The position numbers and the translations under genes were made by a program. The notes under the pieces were generated by a model. The model worked only from the letters and a program-made list of their open reading frames with translations. It had not been told where the DNA came from and did no database searches. 42,268 nucleotides of DNA from positions 90,712-132,979 of the forward strand of contig MEKU01000094.1 in the NCBI GenBank assembly GCA_001767195.1, written 5' to 3'. This DNA is from Acidobacteria bacterium RIFCSPLOWO2_02_FULL_67_21. GTDB lineage: Bacteria; Acidobacteriota; Vicinamibacteria; Vicinamibacterales; UBA2999. How positions within the stretch are numbered: the first letter of the stretch is position 1; the number at the start of each line of letters is the position of its first letter. Positions 15,551 through 23,673 of this stretch are shown here, piece after piece.

Positions 15551-16851
15551 TGCTGTTGGCGCTCGGCATCATCCTTCTGCTCGTGGTCGCCAACGCGCTG
15601 TTCGTGGCCGCGGAGTTCGCCATCGTCGGCGCGCCCCGGGCCAGCATCGACCACCAGGCGGCGCAGGGCGGGCGGCTGGCCCGCCGGGTGGCCGCCATTC
15701 TCGGCGACCCGCGGCGCCAGGACCGGTACATCGCCACCACCCAGGTCGGGATCTCGGTGGCAAGCCTTGGGCTCGGGATGTACGGCGAGCACGTGATGGC
15801 GGACTGGATCGCCGTCCGCCTGGAGCTGGCCGGTGCCGCCCGGTGGGTGGCGTCGCACGCCGCGGCCAGCGTCATCGCGGTGGGGCTGCTGACGTATCTC
15901 CATATCGTCATCGGCGAGATGGTGCCCAAAGCGCTCGCGCTGCAGCGAGCGGACCTGACGGTGCTGTATGTCTCGCCGGTGATCGAAGCCCTCCAGGCGG
16001 TGCTTTTTCCCGTCATCGTCGGTCTCAACGCCGTGGGCAACGGCATGCTGCGTCTGATCGGGGTGCATCGTCAGGCGGTCACCACCGAGCGGTATCACAC
16101 GACCGAAGAGCTCCAGTACATCGTCGAAGAGAGCCAGGAAGGGGGCCTGCTCCGCGGCGAATCCGGTGACATCATGCGCGAGCTGTTCGAGTTCGGCGAT
16201 CTCACGGCGGGCGAGGTCATGGTGCCGCGCGTGCTGCTTGCCGGCATACCCGTAGGTGCCACCGCCGGGGAGATGGAAAAGATCGTCCAGGCCCGTCCTC
16301 ACACGCGCTACCCCGTCTACGACGGCGACTTCGACCACATCGTCGGCAGCCTGCACATCAAGCAGGTGCTCCATCTTTTGCTCGGTGGACGCCCGGTGAC
16401 CGCCGACGACGCCCGGCCGCTGCCATACGTGCCCGGGCCAATGCCTCTCGATGAGGTGCTGGGAGCGATGCGCCGGCACCGCGCTCAGATGGCGGTCGTG
16501 ATGGACCAGCACGGCGGTACGGCAGGCCTGGTGACGATGGAGGACCTCTTCGAAGAGGTCGTGGGCGACATCGAGGAAGGATCCGGCCGCACGTCGATCA
16601 TCCGCGAGGCGCCCGGCCGGATCCGCGCGCGCGGGACCGTGCGGCTCGAGGAAGTGGGCGAGGTCTTCGGCTGCAGCCTCGAACACCCCCAGGTGACGAC
16701 CGTCAGCGGCCTGGTGCTGCTCATGGTCGGCCGGCCGGTCGCGGTCGGCGACTCGGTGACCTGGAATGGCGTGAAGATTGACGTGACGGCGGTGGCGGGC
16801 CGGGGGGTTGCGGATGCGGTGATTACGCGGGTGTCGCCATCGCTCGGCTGA
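15550..16851 (+). CDS. CNNM/CorC-type membrane protein (hemolysin family), second copy
   Basis: 433 residues with the same order as its upstream neighbour: DUF21 membrane domain (VAAEFAIVGAPRASI at the first helix, then IGEMVPKALALQ), CBS pair (VMVPRVLLAG, DQHGGTAGLVTMEDLFEEVVGDIEE) and a CorC/HlyC tail. Its divergence from the first copy is considerable, so this is an old duplication rather than a recent one. It starts within the stop of the first copy. Its last 29 bases overlap the convergent lipB gene. The likely role is divalent-cation transport or its regulation, with the CBS pair sensing adenosine nucleotides. Confidence 0.9.
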   Translation: MLLALGIILLLVVANALFVAAEFAIVGAPRASIDHQAAQGGRLARRVAAILGDPRRQDRYIATTQVGISVASLGLGMYGEHVMADWIAVRLELAGAARWVASHAAASVIAVGLLTYLHIVIGEMVPKALALQRADLTVLYVSPVIEALQAVLFPVIVGLNAVGNGMLRLIGVHRQAVTTERYHTTEELQYIVEESQEGGLLRGESGDIMRELFEFGDLTAGEVMVPRVLLAGIPVGATAGEMEKIVQARPHTRYPVYDGDFDHIVGSLHIKQVLHLLLGGRPVTADDARPLPYVPGPMPLDEVLGAMRRHRAQMAVVMDQHGGTAGLVTMEDLFEEVVGDIEEGSGRTSIIREAPGRIRARGTVRLEEVGEVFGCSLEHPQVTTVSGLVLLMVGRPVAVGDSVTWNGVKIDVTAVAGRGVADAVITRVSPSLG

Positions 16852-17533
16852 CGCGCCGGCTGAAGACCTGCGCGAAGTGGTGGACGAGCGATTCCTCCAC
16901 GTCTGCCATTGGAACCTCCCGTCCGAGCTGCTGCCGAAGCGACGTCACCCCTCGCTCGGCAATGCCGCACGGGACGATCAGATCGAAGTACTGCAGGTCG
17001 GTATTGACGTTGAAGGCGAACCCGTGGCTCGTGATCCACCGTGAGATGCGGACGCCGATTGCGCCGATCTTGTCCGCGCCGGCCCAGGCGCCGGTGAGCC
17101 CGCCAATCCGGCCGGCCCGTACGCCGAAATCGGCGCACGTCCGGATCATCACCTCTTCAATGTCGCGCACGTAGCGGTGCACGTCGCACCGGTCCGGACG
17201 CAGGTCGAGAATCGGATAGCCCACGACCTGGCCGGGGCCGTGATACGTCACGTCCCCGCCGCGGCCGGTTTCAGACACCTCGACGCCCAGCGCCGCGAGA
17301 TGCGCCGGCTCGGCCACGATGTGGGATCGGCCGCCGTCGCCGCGCACTCCGAGGGTGATCACCGGAGGGTGCTCGAGCAGCAGCAGGAGATCGGACACAC
17401 CTCCGGCACGCCGCTCTTCGACGAGCGCGCGCTGCAGCGCCAGCCCGCGCTCGTACGGCACGACGCCGAGCCGACGGATCTCCAGCAGACGCTCCGTCGC
17501 CTGGTCAGACCTGGTTGATGTCGAAGTGCTCAA
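16823..17533 (-). CDS. lipB: octanoyl-[ACP]:protein N-octanoyltransferase LipB
   Basis: 236 residues. LipB moves octanoate from acyl carrier protein to the lipoyl-domain lysine, the first step of lipoate assembly. The signature GRGGDVTYHGPGQVVGYPI is complete. The acyl-thioester Cys189 lies in VPCGIAERGVTSL and the catalytic Lys155 in GADKIGAIG. It is the third gene of the E3-E2-lipB operon, so the enzyme that modifies E2 is made with it. The TTG start at 17533 overlaps the E2 stop by 29 bases; a start further in is possible, since the first 15 residues are poorly conserved. LipA is not in the window. Confidence 0.93.
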   Translation of the reverse strand: MSTSTSTRSDQATERLLEIRRLGVVPYERGLALQRALVEERRAGGVSDLLLLLEHPPVITLGVRGDGGRSHIVAEPAHLAALGVEVSETGRGGDVTYHGPGQVVGYPILDLRPDRCDVHRYVRDIEEVMIRTCADFGVRAGRIGGLTGAWAGADKIGAIGVRISRWITSHGFAFNVNTDLQYFDLIVPCGIAERGVTSLRQQLGREVPMADVEESLVHHFAQVFSRRVSRAMATPA

Positions 17534-18800
17534 TCTGTGCCTTGACGTCGGCCATGAACTCGTCGGCGACCGCCCCGTCGATCAGTCGATGGTCGAAGCC
17601 GAGCGTCAGATACCCCATCGTGCGGATGGCAATCGCGTCGTCCACCACGATGGGCCGCTTCTCGATCGTGCCCACGCCGAGGATCGCGACCTGCGGCTGG
17701 TTGATGATCGGCATCCCGAACTGCGCGCCGAAATGGCCCGGGTTGGTGATCGTGAACGTTCCGCCATGCACTTCATCAGGCCGCAGCTGCTTCGCGCGCG
17801 CCCGCTCGGCGACATCGACGATCGCCCGGCTCAGCCCCAGCAGGTTCTTCTCGTCGGCGTTCCTGATGACGGGCACGATCAGCCCGGTCTCGAGCGCGAC
17901 GGCGATTCCCAGATTGACATCCTTCCGGTACACGACGTTGTCGCCGTCAATCGACGCATTGACGATCGGGTGCCGGCGAAGCCCGTCGATGACGGCCTTG
18001 CCGATGAACCCCATATAGGTCAGCCGCGCGCCGAGCCGCTCGTACTCCTGTTTCTTGTCGCGCCGGATCCGCTCCACGTGCGAGAAGTCGACGTGGAACA
18101 CCGAGTGCACATGAGCCGACGTGCGCCGGCTCAGGATCATGTGCTCGGCGATCTTCTTGCGGATCGGCGACAGCGGCTGGATCTCGCCGCGGGATTCACG
18201 CTCCGGGCGGACCTGACCGCCTTCGCCAAGGCTACGGCGGTCCGCCGAAGCTTCATGCGAAGGCGGAAGGTCCGCCCCTACGACCGCTTCGGGCCGGGGC
18301 GTGGGACCTGGGCCCTGAGGCCTTTCGAGAAAGGCCAGGATGTCCTTCTTCGTGACGCGTCCGCCGATACCCGACCCGGCGATCTGATGGATGTCGACAT
18401 GCTTCTCGCGCGCGATGCGGCGGACGAGCGGTGACGACTTCTGACGCCGAAGGTCGTCGGGTGAGGCGGCTGCCTGCGGCGACGACTGGGCTGGCCCCGC
18501 GGCACGCGGCGTGGGACTTGGAGGTGGCGGTGCGCTCACCGGGGCCGGCTGCTCTGCTTCGCCCACCTGCCCGATGGTCCCGACGACGGTATTGACCGCC
18601 ACGGTCTCGCCTTCCTTCACCTTGATCTCGGTGAGCACGCCGGCGGCGGGAGACGGAATCTCCGCATCGACCTTGTCGGTCGTGATCTCGAACAGCGGCT
18701 CGTCGCGCTCGACCTCGTCGCCGATCTTCTTGATCCAGCGGACGATGGTGCCCTCGGCAATCGATTCCCCCATCTGGGGCATCACAACGGGCGTCGCCAT
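17505..18800 (-). CDS. 2-oxoacid dehydrogenase E2 (dihydrolipoamide acyltransferase)
   Basis: 431 residues. The lipoyl domain (1-78) carries the lipoylated Lys43 in TTDKVDAE. A Pro/Ala linker leads to a complete peripheral-subunit-binding domain near 122-158 (SPLVRRIAREKHVDI then GGRVTKKDI). The catalytic domain follows, with TFTITNPGHFG and the active-site FDHRLIDGA. It accepts the acyl group from E1 and passes it to CoA; the fused E1 at 3.6-6.1 kb is the probable partner. The second linker (about 165-205) contains residues SADRRSLGEGG encoded by a palindromic repeat. The start codon overlaps the E3 stop (TGATG) and lipB follows with overlap. Branched-chain acyl or acetyl specificity cannot be told by eye. 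Confidence 0.92.
   Translation of the reverse strand: MATPVVMPQMGESIAEGTIVRWIKKIGDEVERDEPLFEITTDKVDAEIPSPAAGVLTEIKVKEGETVAVNTVVGTIGQVGEAEQPAPVSAPPPPSPTPRAAGPAQSSPQAAASPDDLRRQKSSPLVRRIAREKHVDIHQIAGSGIGGRVTKKDILAFLERPQGPGPTPRPEAVVGADLPPSHEASADRRSLGEGGQVRPERESRGEIQPLSPIRKKIAEHMILSRRTSAHVHSVFHVDFSHVERIRRDKKQEYERLGARLTYMGFIGKAVIDGLRRHPIVNASIDGDNVVYRKDVNLGIAVALETGLIVPVIRNADEKNLLGLSRAIVDVAERARAKQLRPDEVHGGTFTITNPGHFGAQFGMPIINQPQVAILGVGTIEKRPIVVDDAIAIRTMGYLTLGFDHRLIDGAVADEFMADVKAQIEHFDINQV
18217..18266. repeat. palindromic repeat inside the E2 linker
   Basis: CCGCCTTCGC (18217-18226) pairs perfectly with GCGAAGGCGG (18257-18266). Further self-complementary GCGG/CCGC elements lie in the 30-base interior. 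The neighbouring GGACCTGGGCCCTGAGG (about 18305-18319) resembles the tract inserted in the MBL gene. All of it is translated in frame as linker. Confidence 0.65.
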
Positions 18801-20212
18801 CAGAGGTGGATGGGAGCGCCGTGCGTCGCGTGGGCCGCTTCGCCGATCGCTTCAGAGAATGTGGGATGCGCGTGAATCGTCCTGACCAGCTCTTCCACGG
18901 TGCACTCGAGGCGCAGGGCCAGCACGGCTTCGGCGATGAGCTCGGTGGACCGCGGACCGATCATGTGCACGCCAAGCACCTCGTCGTACTTCCTGTCGGC
19001 CACGATTTTGACGAAGCCCTCGGTCTCCCCTGCCATCTTCGCACGGCCCAGGACGCCGAAGGGAAACGTGCCGACGCGCACATCGTACCCTTTGTGCGTC
19101 GCCTCGGCTTCGGTCAGGCCGACGCTGCCGATCTCCGGGTCGCAATACGTACAGCGCGGCACGTGATCGTAGTTCAACGGTCGAATCTCCTGCCCCGCCA
19201 GCCGCTCCGCCACGAGGATCCCTTCGGCTGACGACACGTGGGCGAGCTGAGGATGCGCGAGGCCTTCGAGGGCAATCACATCGCCAATCGCCGCCACGTT
19301 GGCGACCGACGTGCGATAGGCCGCGTCCACCGTGACATACCCCTTCTCCATCCGCAGCCCGAGCTCCTCGGCCCCGAGCCCCTTCGTGACGGGCTCCCGT
19401 CCGGTGGCCACCAGCACGATGTCCGCCGTCAGCGTCTGCGAGCGGCCGTCGGGCATCCGGGCCTCCAGATCGACGCCCCTGGGAGAGACGGACGCGCCGG
19501 TGACCCGCGTCCCCGTGAGAGTCTTGATGCCCTGCTTCCGGAACGATTTCTCCAGCTCCGTCGAGACGGCTTCATCTTCCCCGGGCACGAGCCTCGACAG
19601 CAGCTCGACGACGGTCACGTCGCTGCCGAAGCGCCGGTAGATCGACGCGAACTCCACGCCGACCGCGCCGCTTCCGAGAATCACCAGCGATTTCGGCACC
19701 TCGCTCAAATGGATCGCTTCGTCGCTCGTGATGATGCGCGTGCCATCGAGCTCGATGCCGGGCACGCTCCGCGGCGAAGAGCCGGTCGCCACGACGATCT
19801 GCTCCGCGCGGAGCGTCTGCTTGTCGCCCTCGAAGACGTCCACACCGCCGCGGGTCAGCCGCGCGGTTCCGCGGATCCAGTCGATCTTGTTCTTCTTGAA
19901 CAGAAACTCGACGCCGCGCGTCAGGCCGGACACGATCTTGTCCTTCCGCGCGTGCACCTGGCGCATGTCGATCGCCGGCGTGCCCTGAGGCACCACCACG
20001 CCCCACTCCTTCGCGTTCTGAACGACCTTGAACGCGTGCGCGTGTTCGAGCAGCGCCTTGGTGGGGATGCACCCCCAGATGAGGCAGGTGCCGCCGAGCG
20101 ACGTCTGCCGTTCGACAACGGCGACCCGCCGGCCGAGCTGCGCCGCGCGAATGGCAGCCACGTACCCGCCCGTGCCGGCGCCGACTATGACGACATCGTA
20201 GGAGTTGGACAA
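18800..20212 (-). CDS. lpdA: dihydrolipoyl dehydrogenase (E3)
   Basis: 470 residues. The FAD-binding GAGTGGYVAAIRAAQLG opens the protein. The redox disulphide is Cys43/Cys48 in GGTCLIWGC, followed by IPTKALL. The NAD site GSGAVGVEFA lies near 178, ATGREP and AAIGD (second FAD contact) are present, and the C-terminal His-Glu pair lies in HAHPTFSE. It reoxidises dihydrolipoamide using NAD+. TTG 20212 is preferred because AGGAGG sits five bases upstream; a longer frame reaches 20497 but crosses the divergent promoter. It is the first gene of the E3-E2-lipB operon and is the only E3 in the window, so it may also serve the sucA/sucB complex. Confidence 0.94.
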   Translation of the reverse strand: MSNSYDVVIVGAGTGGYVAAIRAAQLGRRVAVVERQTSLGGTCLIWGCIPTKALLEHAHAFKVVQNAKEWGVVVPQGTPAIDMRQVHARKDKIVSGLTRGVEFLFKKNKIDWIRGTARLTRGGVDVFEGDKQTLRAEQIVVATGSSPRSVPGIELDGTRIITSDEAIHLSEVPKSLVILGSGAVGVEFASIYRRFGSDVTVVELLSRLVPGEDEAVSTELEKSFRKQGIKTLTGTRVTGASVSPRGVDLEARMPDGRSQTLTADIVLVATGREPVTKGLGAEELGLRMEKGYVTVDAAYRTSVANVAAIGDVIALEGLAHPQLAHVSSAEGILVAERLAGQEIRPLNYDHVPRCTYCDPEIGSVGLTEAEATHKGYDVRVGTFPFGVLGRAKMAGETEGFVKIVADRKYDEVLGVHMIGPRSTELIAEAVLALRLECTVEELVRTIHAHPTFSEAIGEAAHATHGAPIHL

Positions 20213-20254
20213 CGGGCCCTCCTGACGGTCACCACCCGACCTTATCGGACGCAA

Positions 20255-20282
20255 TTCGCAAGTGTCAAGGAGGCGGTATACT
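20255..20282 (+). promoter_or_regulatory. candidate sigma70-type promoter of the response-regulator gene
   Basis: TTCGCA (20255-20260), a 16-nt spacer and TATACT (20277-20282). A start near 20289 would leave only about six bases before ATG 20295. The AAGGAGG within the spacer is too far from that ATG to serve it. The -35 matches only 4 of 6. Confidence 0.4.
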
Positions 20283-20294
20283 CGCGGCCGCTCC

Positions 20295-21686
20295 ATGTCC
20301 GAACGAAAAAAGACCGTCCTCATCGTCGACGATGACGAGGGGATGCGGGACACGCTGACCGTTCTGCTCAAAGCGCAGTACCGGATTCTGCGCGCCGCGA
20401 CCGGCGAAGCGGCCCTGCAGATGATGGAAAAGGAAGATGTCGACCTGATGCTGCTCGACGTCCGCCTGCCGGGCATCAGCGGATTCGAGGTCCTCAAGAT
20501 CGCGAAGGAGAACTATCCGTACGTCGAGGTGATCGTGATCTCGGTCATCAAGGAGCTGGATGCGGCGATCGAGGCCATGCGGCATGGCGCGTATCACTAC
20601 ATCTCCAAGGACTTCGACCTCGAAGGGCTTCGGACGCTCGTCGCGAACGCCAGCGAGCGGCAGGATCTCAACCGCCATGTGATGCGGCTCCGTGCCGAGG
20701 TGGCCGAACAGGTCGACCGCGAGTTCGTCGTCGGACCGAGCCGCGCGACCCGCGATGTCATCGAGATGGCCCGGAAGGTCGCCGGGCTGTCGGCCACCGT
20801 CCTGATCCTCGGCGAGAGCGGCACCGGCAAGGAGCTGCTCGCGCGCCTCATCCACCGCGAGTCGGGCGCGGCCGACGCGCCGTTTGTCGCCGTCAACCTG
20901 GCCGCCATTCCCAGGGATCTGGTGGAGAGCGCGCTGTTCGGGCACGAGAAGGGCTCGTTCACCGGCGCCATCCGCCAGCAGCTCGGGAAGTTCGAGCTGG
21001 CCGCCGGCGGCACGTTGTTTCTCGATGAGGTCGGGGACCTCCGCTACGAGCTGCAGGCGAAGCTGCTGCGCGCCATTCAGGAGGGCGAGATCGAACGGGT
21101 CGGCGGCACGCATCCGATCAAGACCGACTTCCGCCTGATTGCGGCCACCAACACTGACTTGGACAAGGCGGTCAAGGACGGCACCTTCCGCGAAGATCTG
21201 TACTACCGCCTGAACGTGATCCCGCTCCGGATGCCGGCGCTCCGCGACCGCATCGACGATGTACCCGAGCTGGCGCGGTTCTTCGTCGGGCGCTACAGCG
21301 TCAAGTTCCGCAAGAATATCCAGGGCATCGCCGACTCCACGCTGCAGATTCTGAGCAGCTACTGGTGGCCCGGCAACATCCGCGAGCTGGAGAACCTGAT
21401 CGAGCGGCTCGTGGCCGTGTCCGACCGCGACTGGATCTCGGATGAAGACCTGCCGTACGAGCTGCACGTCGCCCAGCTCGCTGCGCAGCCGTCCGGCGGC
21501 TCCGAGAACCTGCTGGAGCAGGCGGTCTCGACCTTCGAGCGCAACTTCGTCATCCGCGCACTCGAGAAGTCGGCATGGAACGTGACTGCAACCGCCCGTG
21601 CGCTCGGCATCCCGCTGAGCACCCTGAAGTTCAAGATGGATCGGCTTGAGATCCGGGAGCTCGCCCGCAAGATCCGCGGAAATTAG
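20295..21686 (+). CDS. NtrC-family sigma54-dependent response regulator
   Basis: 463 residues in the order receiver (1-125, phospho-acceptor Asp55 in [10 protein letters not shown]), AAA+ sigma54-activation domain (about 145-385) and a Fis-type helix-turn-helix (about 420-460, [17 protein letters not shown]). Walker A is GESGTGKE (173-180). The sigma54-contact loop is GSFTGA (220-225), a variant of GAFTGA. Walker B is LFLDEVGDL, and the arginine-finger region is present. It would activate sigma54 promoters when phosphorylated. It lies upstream of the radical SAM/peptide/kinase genes on the same strand and is the best candidate partner for the kinase at 25.2-27.0 kb. It is divergent from the E3 operon. 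Confidence 0.92.
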   Translation: MSERKKTVLIVDDDEGMRDTLTVLLKAQYRILRAATGEAALQMMEKEDVDLMLLDVRLPGISGFEVLKIAKENYPYVEVIVISVIKELDAAIEAMRHGAYHYISKDFDLEGLRTLVANASERQDLNRHVMRLRAEVAEQVDREFVVGPSRATRDVIEMARKVAGLSATVLILGESGTGKELLARLIHRESGAADAPFVAVNLAAIPRDLVESALFGHEKGSFTGAIRQQLGKFELAAGGTLFLDEVGDLRYELQAKLLRAIQEGEIERVGGTHPIKTDFRLIAATNTDLDKAVKDGTFREDLYYRLNVIPLRMPALRDRIDDVPELARFFVGRYSVKFRKNIQGIADSTLQILSSYWWPGNIRELENLIERLVAVSDRDWISDEDLPYELHVAQLAAQPSGGSENLLEQAVSTFERNFVIRALEKSAWNVTATARALGIPLSTLKFKMDRLEIRELARKIRGN

Positions 21687-21691
21687 GAACA

Positions 21692-21790
21692 GAAGCGGTT
21701 TCATAACCGACGTAGTGCCCGGCTTTAGCCGGGCTGAAGCCCGGCACTACGTACGAAATCGGTGCCCGTGGTCGGGTATGAAACCGGTTG
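21692..21790. repeat. dispersed palindromic repeat, copy 2 (full length, nested arms)
   Basis: An outer arm AAGCGGTTTCATAACCGA (21693-21710) matches the reverse complement of TCGGGTATGAAACCGGTT (21773-21790) at 16 of 18 positions. Nested inside is the stem GTAGTGCCCGGC...GCCGGGC...GCACTAC (about 21712-21750). The 5' 59 bases match copy 1 with two differences. The structure suggests a small non-autonomous palindromic element. Confidence 0.85.
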
Positions 21791-22125
21791 TGGAGTCGCT
21801 TGCCGTCAGTCAAGGAGTTGCAGCACGGGCCAAGAAGTTGGCCGCCACCCGATAGGCCTGTCTTGCCTCGCAACATCTTCCGGAACAAGGGGTAACAGCT
21901 ACACACAACCGCTGTAAGTGAGGGTCCCGGCAACCCCTTGGCCGGGCGCGCCGAGCGCCCGTATTGGCGAGCCGCCTGCCGATCGCGCGTATCCCTTCGC
22001 AAATTCTCGATGTCCGCTTCCGAATCCGTGCACACCCGCCGCGGCACATCCGTTGCCTAGCTGAACGAACAGCCGCAGGGAACGCCCGTCGTCCGGGTGC
22101 CCGCCTGCAGCAGCCCGGAGACCAC
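21791..22125 (+). other. leader region of the radical SAM gene
   Basis: About 335 bases without a gene. GC-rich hairpins occur around 21928-21965, such as CCCGGC with GCCGGG and GGGCGC with GCGCCC. A GG-N10-GC pair (21966-21967 and 21978-21979, within TTGGCGAGCCGCCTGCC) is compatible with a weak sigma54 promoter. GGAG before ATG 22126 is the ribosome-binding site. I recognise no known riboswitch. Confidence 0.35.
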
Positions 22126-23541
22126 ATGCAGCTCTCGCGATTCAACGTGCACGTGCCGCTGGCGGACCGGAACGAGGTGTTCCTGATGAACACCTTCTCT
22201 GACGCGCAGCTCGTCGCGTCGAACGAGGTGAGCGGGCTGCTGGCCCGCATCGCGCGCGGCGACTCCGCCTTCAACCAGGAGGAGCTGGGCACGATCGAGA
22301 CGCTCGTGGAGAACGGATTCGTCGTCGGGAGCCGCGAGGACGAGAGCGCCGCCCTCAGCAAGTACTTCCAGGATCTCCGCGAGGACACCGAGCAGCTCCG
22401 CGTGACCGTCCTGACGACGCTCCAGTGCAACTTCGCGTGCGACTACTGTTTCCAGGGCGACCACGGGGACCACAACAAGTTCGCCGAGAAGATGTCGCTC
22501 GAGACGGCCCGCGACGTCGTCGGCTGGATTGAGAAGCGGCTGGACGAGATCCGTCCCGAGAAGTTCGTGCTGACGCTGTTCGGCGGCGAGCCGCTGTTGA
22601 ACCTGCCGGTGGCCTACTACCTGGCCGAGCAGTGCCACGCGCTGTGCACCGCGCGCGGAGTCGAGCCGGGCATCAGCCTCATCACCAACGGGCTGCTCCT
22701 GGCGCCCGAGGTGGTCAACCGTCTCGTGCCCTGCGGCCTCTACGGCGTGAAGATCACGCTCGACGGCGACCGCGACACGCACAACCGCATGCGTCCGCTG
22801 CGCGGCCGGCAGGGGACGTTCGACCGCATCATCGAGAACGTCCGCCAGGTGGCGCACCTGGTGCCGATCACCATCGGCGGCAACTTCGACGAGTCGTCGG
22901 TCGACAGCTACCCGGCCCTGCTCGATTTCCTCCGCGAGCAGGAGTTCGCGGACAAGATCGCGCGCGTCAACTTCAAGCCGATCATCAAGTCGTTCGCCGA
23001 GGCAGCCCCCAAGGGGGTGATTCCGCTCACGGCGGTTGGCAGTAGTGGCAAGCCGCTGAATGGAACCTGCATGACCACCGCAGGCGCCGGCGCGCTGAAA
23101 GGGTCGAGCGTCTGCGACTCCTGTCACTTCGCCGACGAGAAGATGGCCTTCCTGCGGAGCGAGACGCGGAAGCGCGGCTTTCCGACACCCGACGGCGTCC
23201 ACATGGGGCCGTGCGAGATCCACCGGCGGCATGCCTACACGCTCGGGCCCGACGGATCGATCTACGCCTGCCCAGGATTCACCGGCGCCAAGACCGAATC
23301 GGTCGGCCACATCGACGGCCATGAGGAGTCCTGGCAGGAGGCCGCGGCCGAGCGCTTCGATCGGCTCAGCCCCCGCAAGGACGAGTGCGGAGACTGTTCG
23401 TTCATCCCCGTGTGCGGCGGCGGCTGCTCCGTTGCGGGACACACCGAGCTTGGTGACATGTATCAGCCGTCATGTCACAAGGGTGCGTTCGAGTCGGCTG
23501 TGGTCAGCCTGGCGGAACGCACCGTCGCAGCTATCGCGTAA
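22126..23541 (+). CDS. radical SAM/SPASM peptide maturase
   Basis: 471 residues. The radical SAM cluster motif is CNFACDYC (Cys101, Cys105, Cys108), followed by the SAM-binding GGEPLLN near 155 and LITNGLLL near 185. The first 90 residues form a small domain with no enzyme motif and may bind the leader peptide. The C-terminal SPASM region carries many cysteines (CDSC, YACPGF, CGDCSFIPVCGGGC) for two auxiliary 4Fe-4S clusters. Such enzymes install thioether or C-C/C-X crosslinks, or other radical modifications, in ribosomal peptides. ATG 22126 has GGAG five bases upstream; a longer frame into the leader was rejected. A 33-residue peptide gene starts 30 bp after the stop and is the likely substrate. 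The chemistry cannot be predicted from sequence. Confidence 0.92.
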   Translation: MQLSRFNVHVPLADRNEVFLMNTFSDAQLVASNEVSGLLARIARGDSAFNQEELGTIETLVENGFVVGSREDESAALSKYFQDLREDTEQLRVTVLTTLQCNFACDYCFQGDHGDHNKFAEKMSLETARDVVGWIEKRLDEIRPEKFVLTLFGGEPLLNLPVAYYLAEQCHALCTARGVEPGISLITNGLLLAPEVVNRLVPCGLYGVKITLDGDRDTHNRMRPLRGRQGTFDRIIENVRQVAHLVPITIGGNFDESSVDSYPALLDFLREQEFADKIARVNFKPIIKSFAEAAPKGVIPLTAVGSSGKPLNGTCMTTAGAGALKGSSVCDSCHFADEKMAFLRSETRKRGFPTPDGVHMGPCEIHRRHAYTLGPDGSIYACPGFTGAKTESVGHIDGHEESWQEAAAERFDRLSPRKDECGDCSFIPVCGGGCSVAGHTELGDMYQPSCHKGAFESAVVSLAERTVAAIA

Positions 23542-23571
23542 CCATCGGCCACTCACCAGAAACGGAGTAGA

Positions 23572-23673
23572 ATGATGAAACTCACCGTTATCAAGAAGGC
23601 GACGACGACTCGGAAGCCGCAGAACTTTTGCCCGTGGATTGTGGAAGGTGGCTCACCTCAGGACAAGAGGTAA
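23572..23673 (+). CDS. putative RiPP precursor peptide
   Basis: 33 codons starting with two adjacent ATGs. GGAG at 23564-23567 is seven bases before the second (23575), the likelier start. The peptide has a basic N-terminal half (MKLTVIKKATTTRKPQN) and a C-terminal half with the only Cys and Trp (FCPWIVEGG, then SPQDKR). The split fits a leader and core for the adjacent radical SAM/SPASM enzyme: Cys20 or Trp22, with nearby Ile, Val or Phe, are plausible sites. It is not a family I recognise. No Gly-Gly cleavage site beyond GGS is seen, and no peptidase or exporter gene is adjacent. A terminator-like hairpin begins 44 bp after its stop, so it could be transcribed more than the genes downstream. 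Confidence 0.75.
   Translation: MMKLTVIKKATTTRKPQNFCPWIVEGGSPQDKR

Noticed and set aside
21791-22125. A known riboswitch in the radical SAM leader
   Set aside because: Hairpins are present but no consensus that I can recognise for c-di-GMP, cobalamin, SAM or other classes.
20265-23442. Long minus-strand open frames opposite the response regulator and the radical SAM gene
   Set aside because: The plus-strand proteins carry intact Walker, receiver and CxxxCxxC motifs; the minus frames show none.
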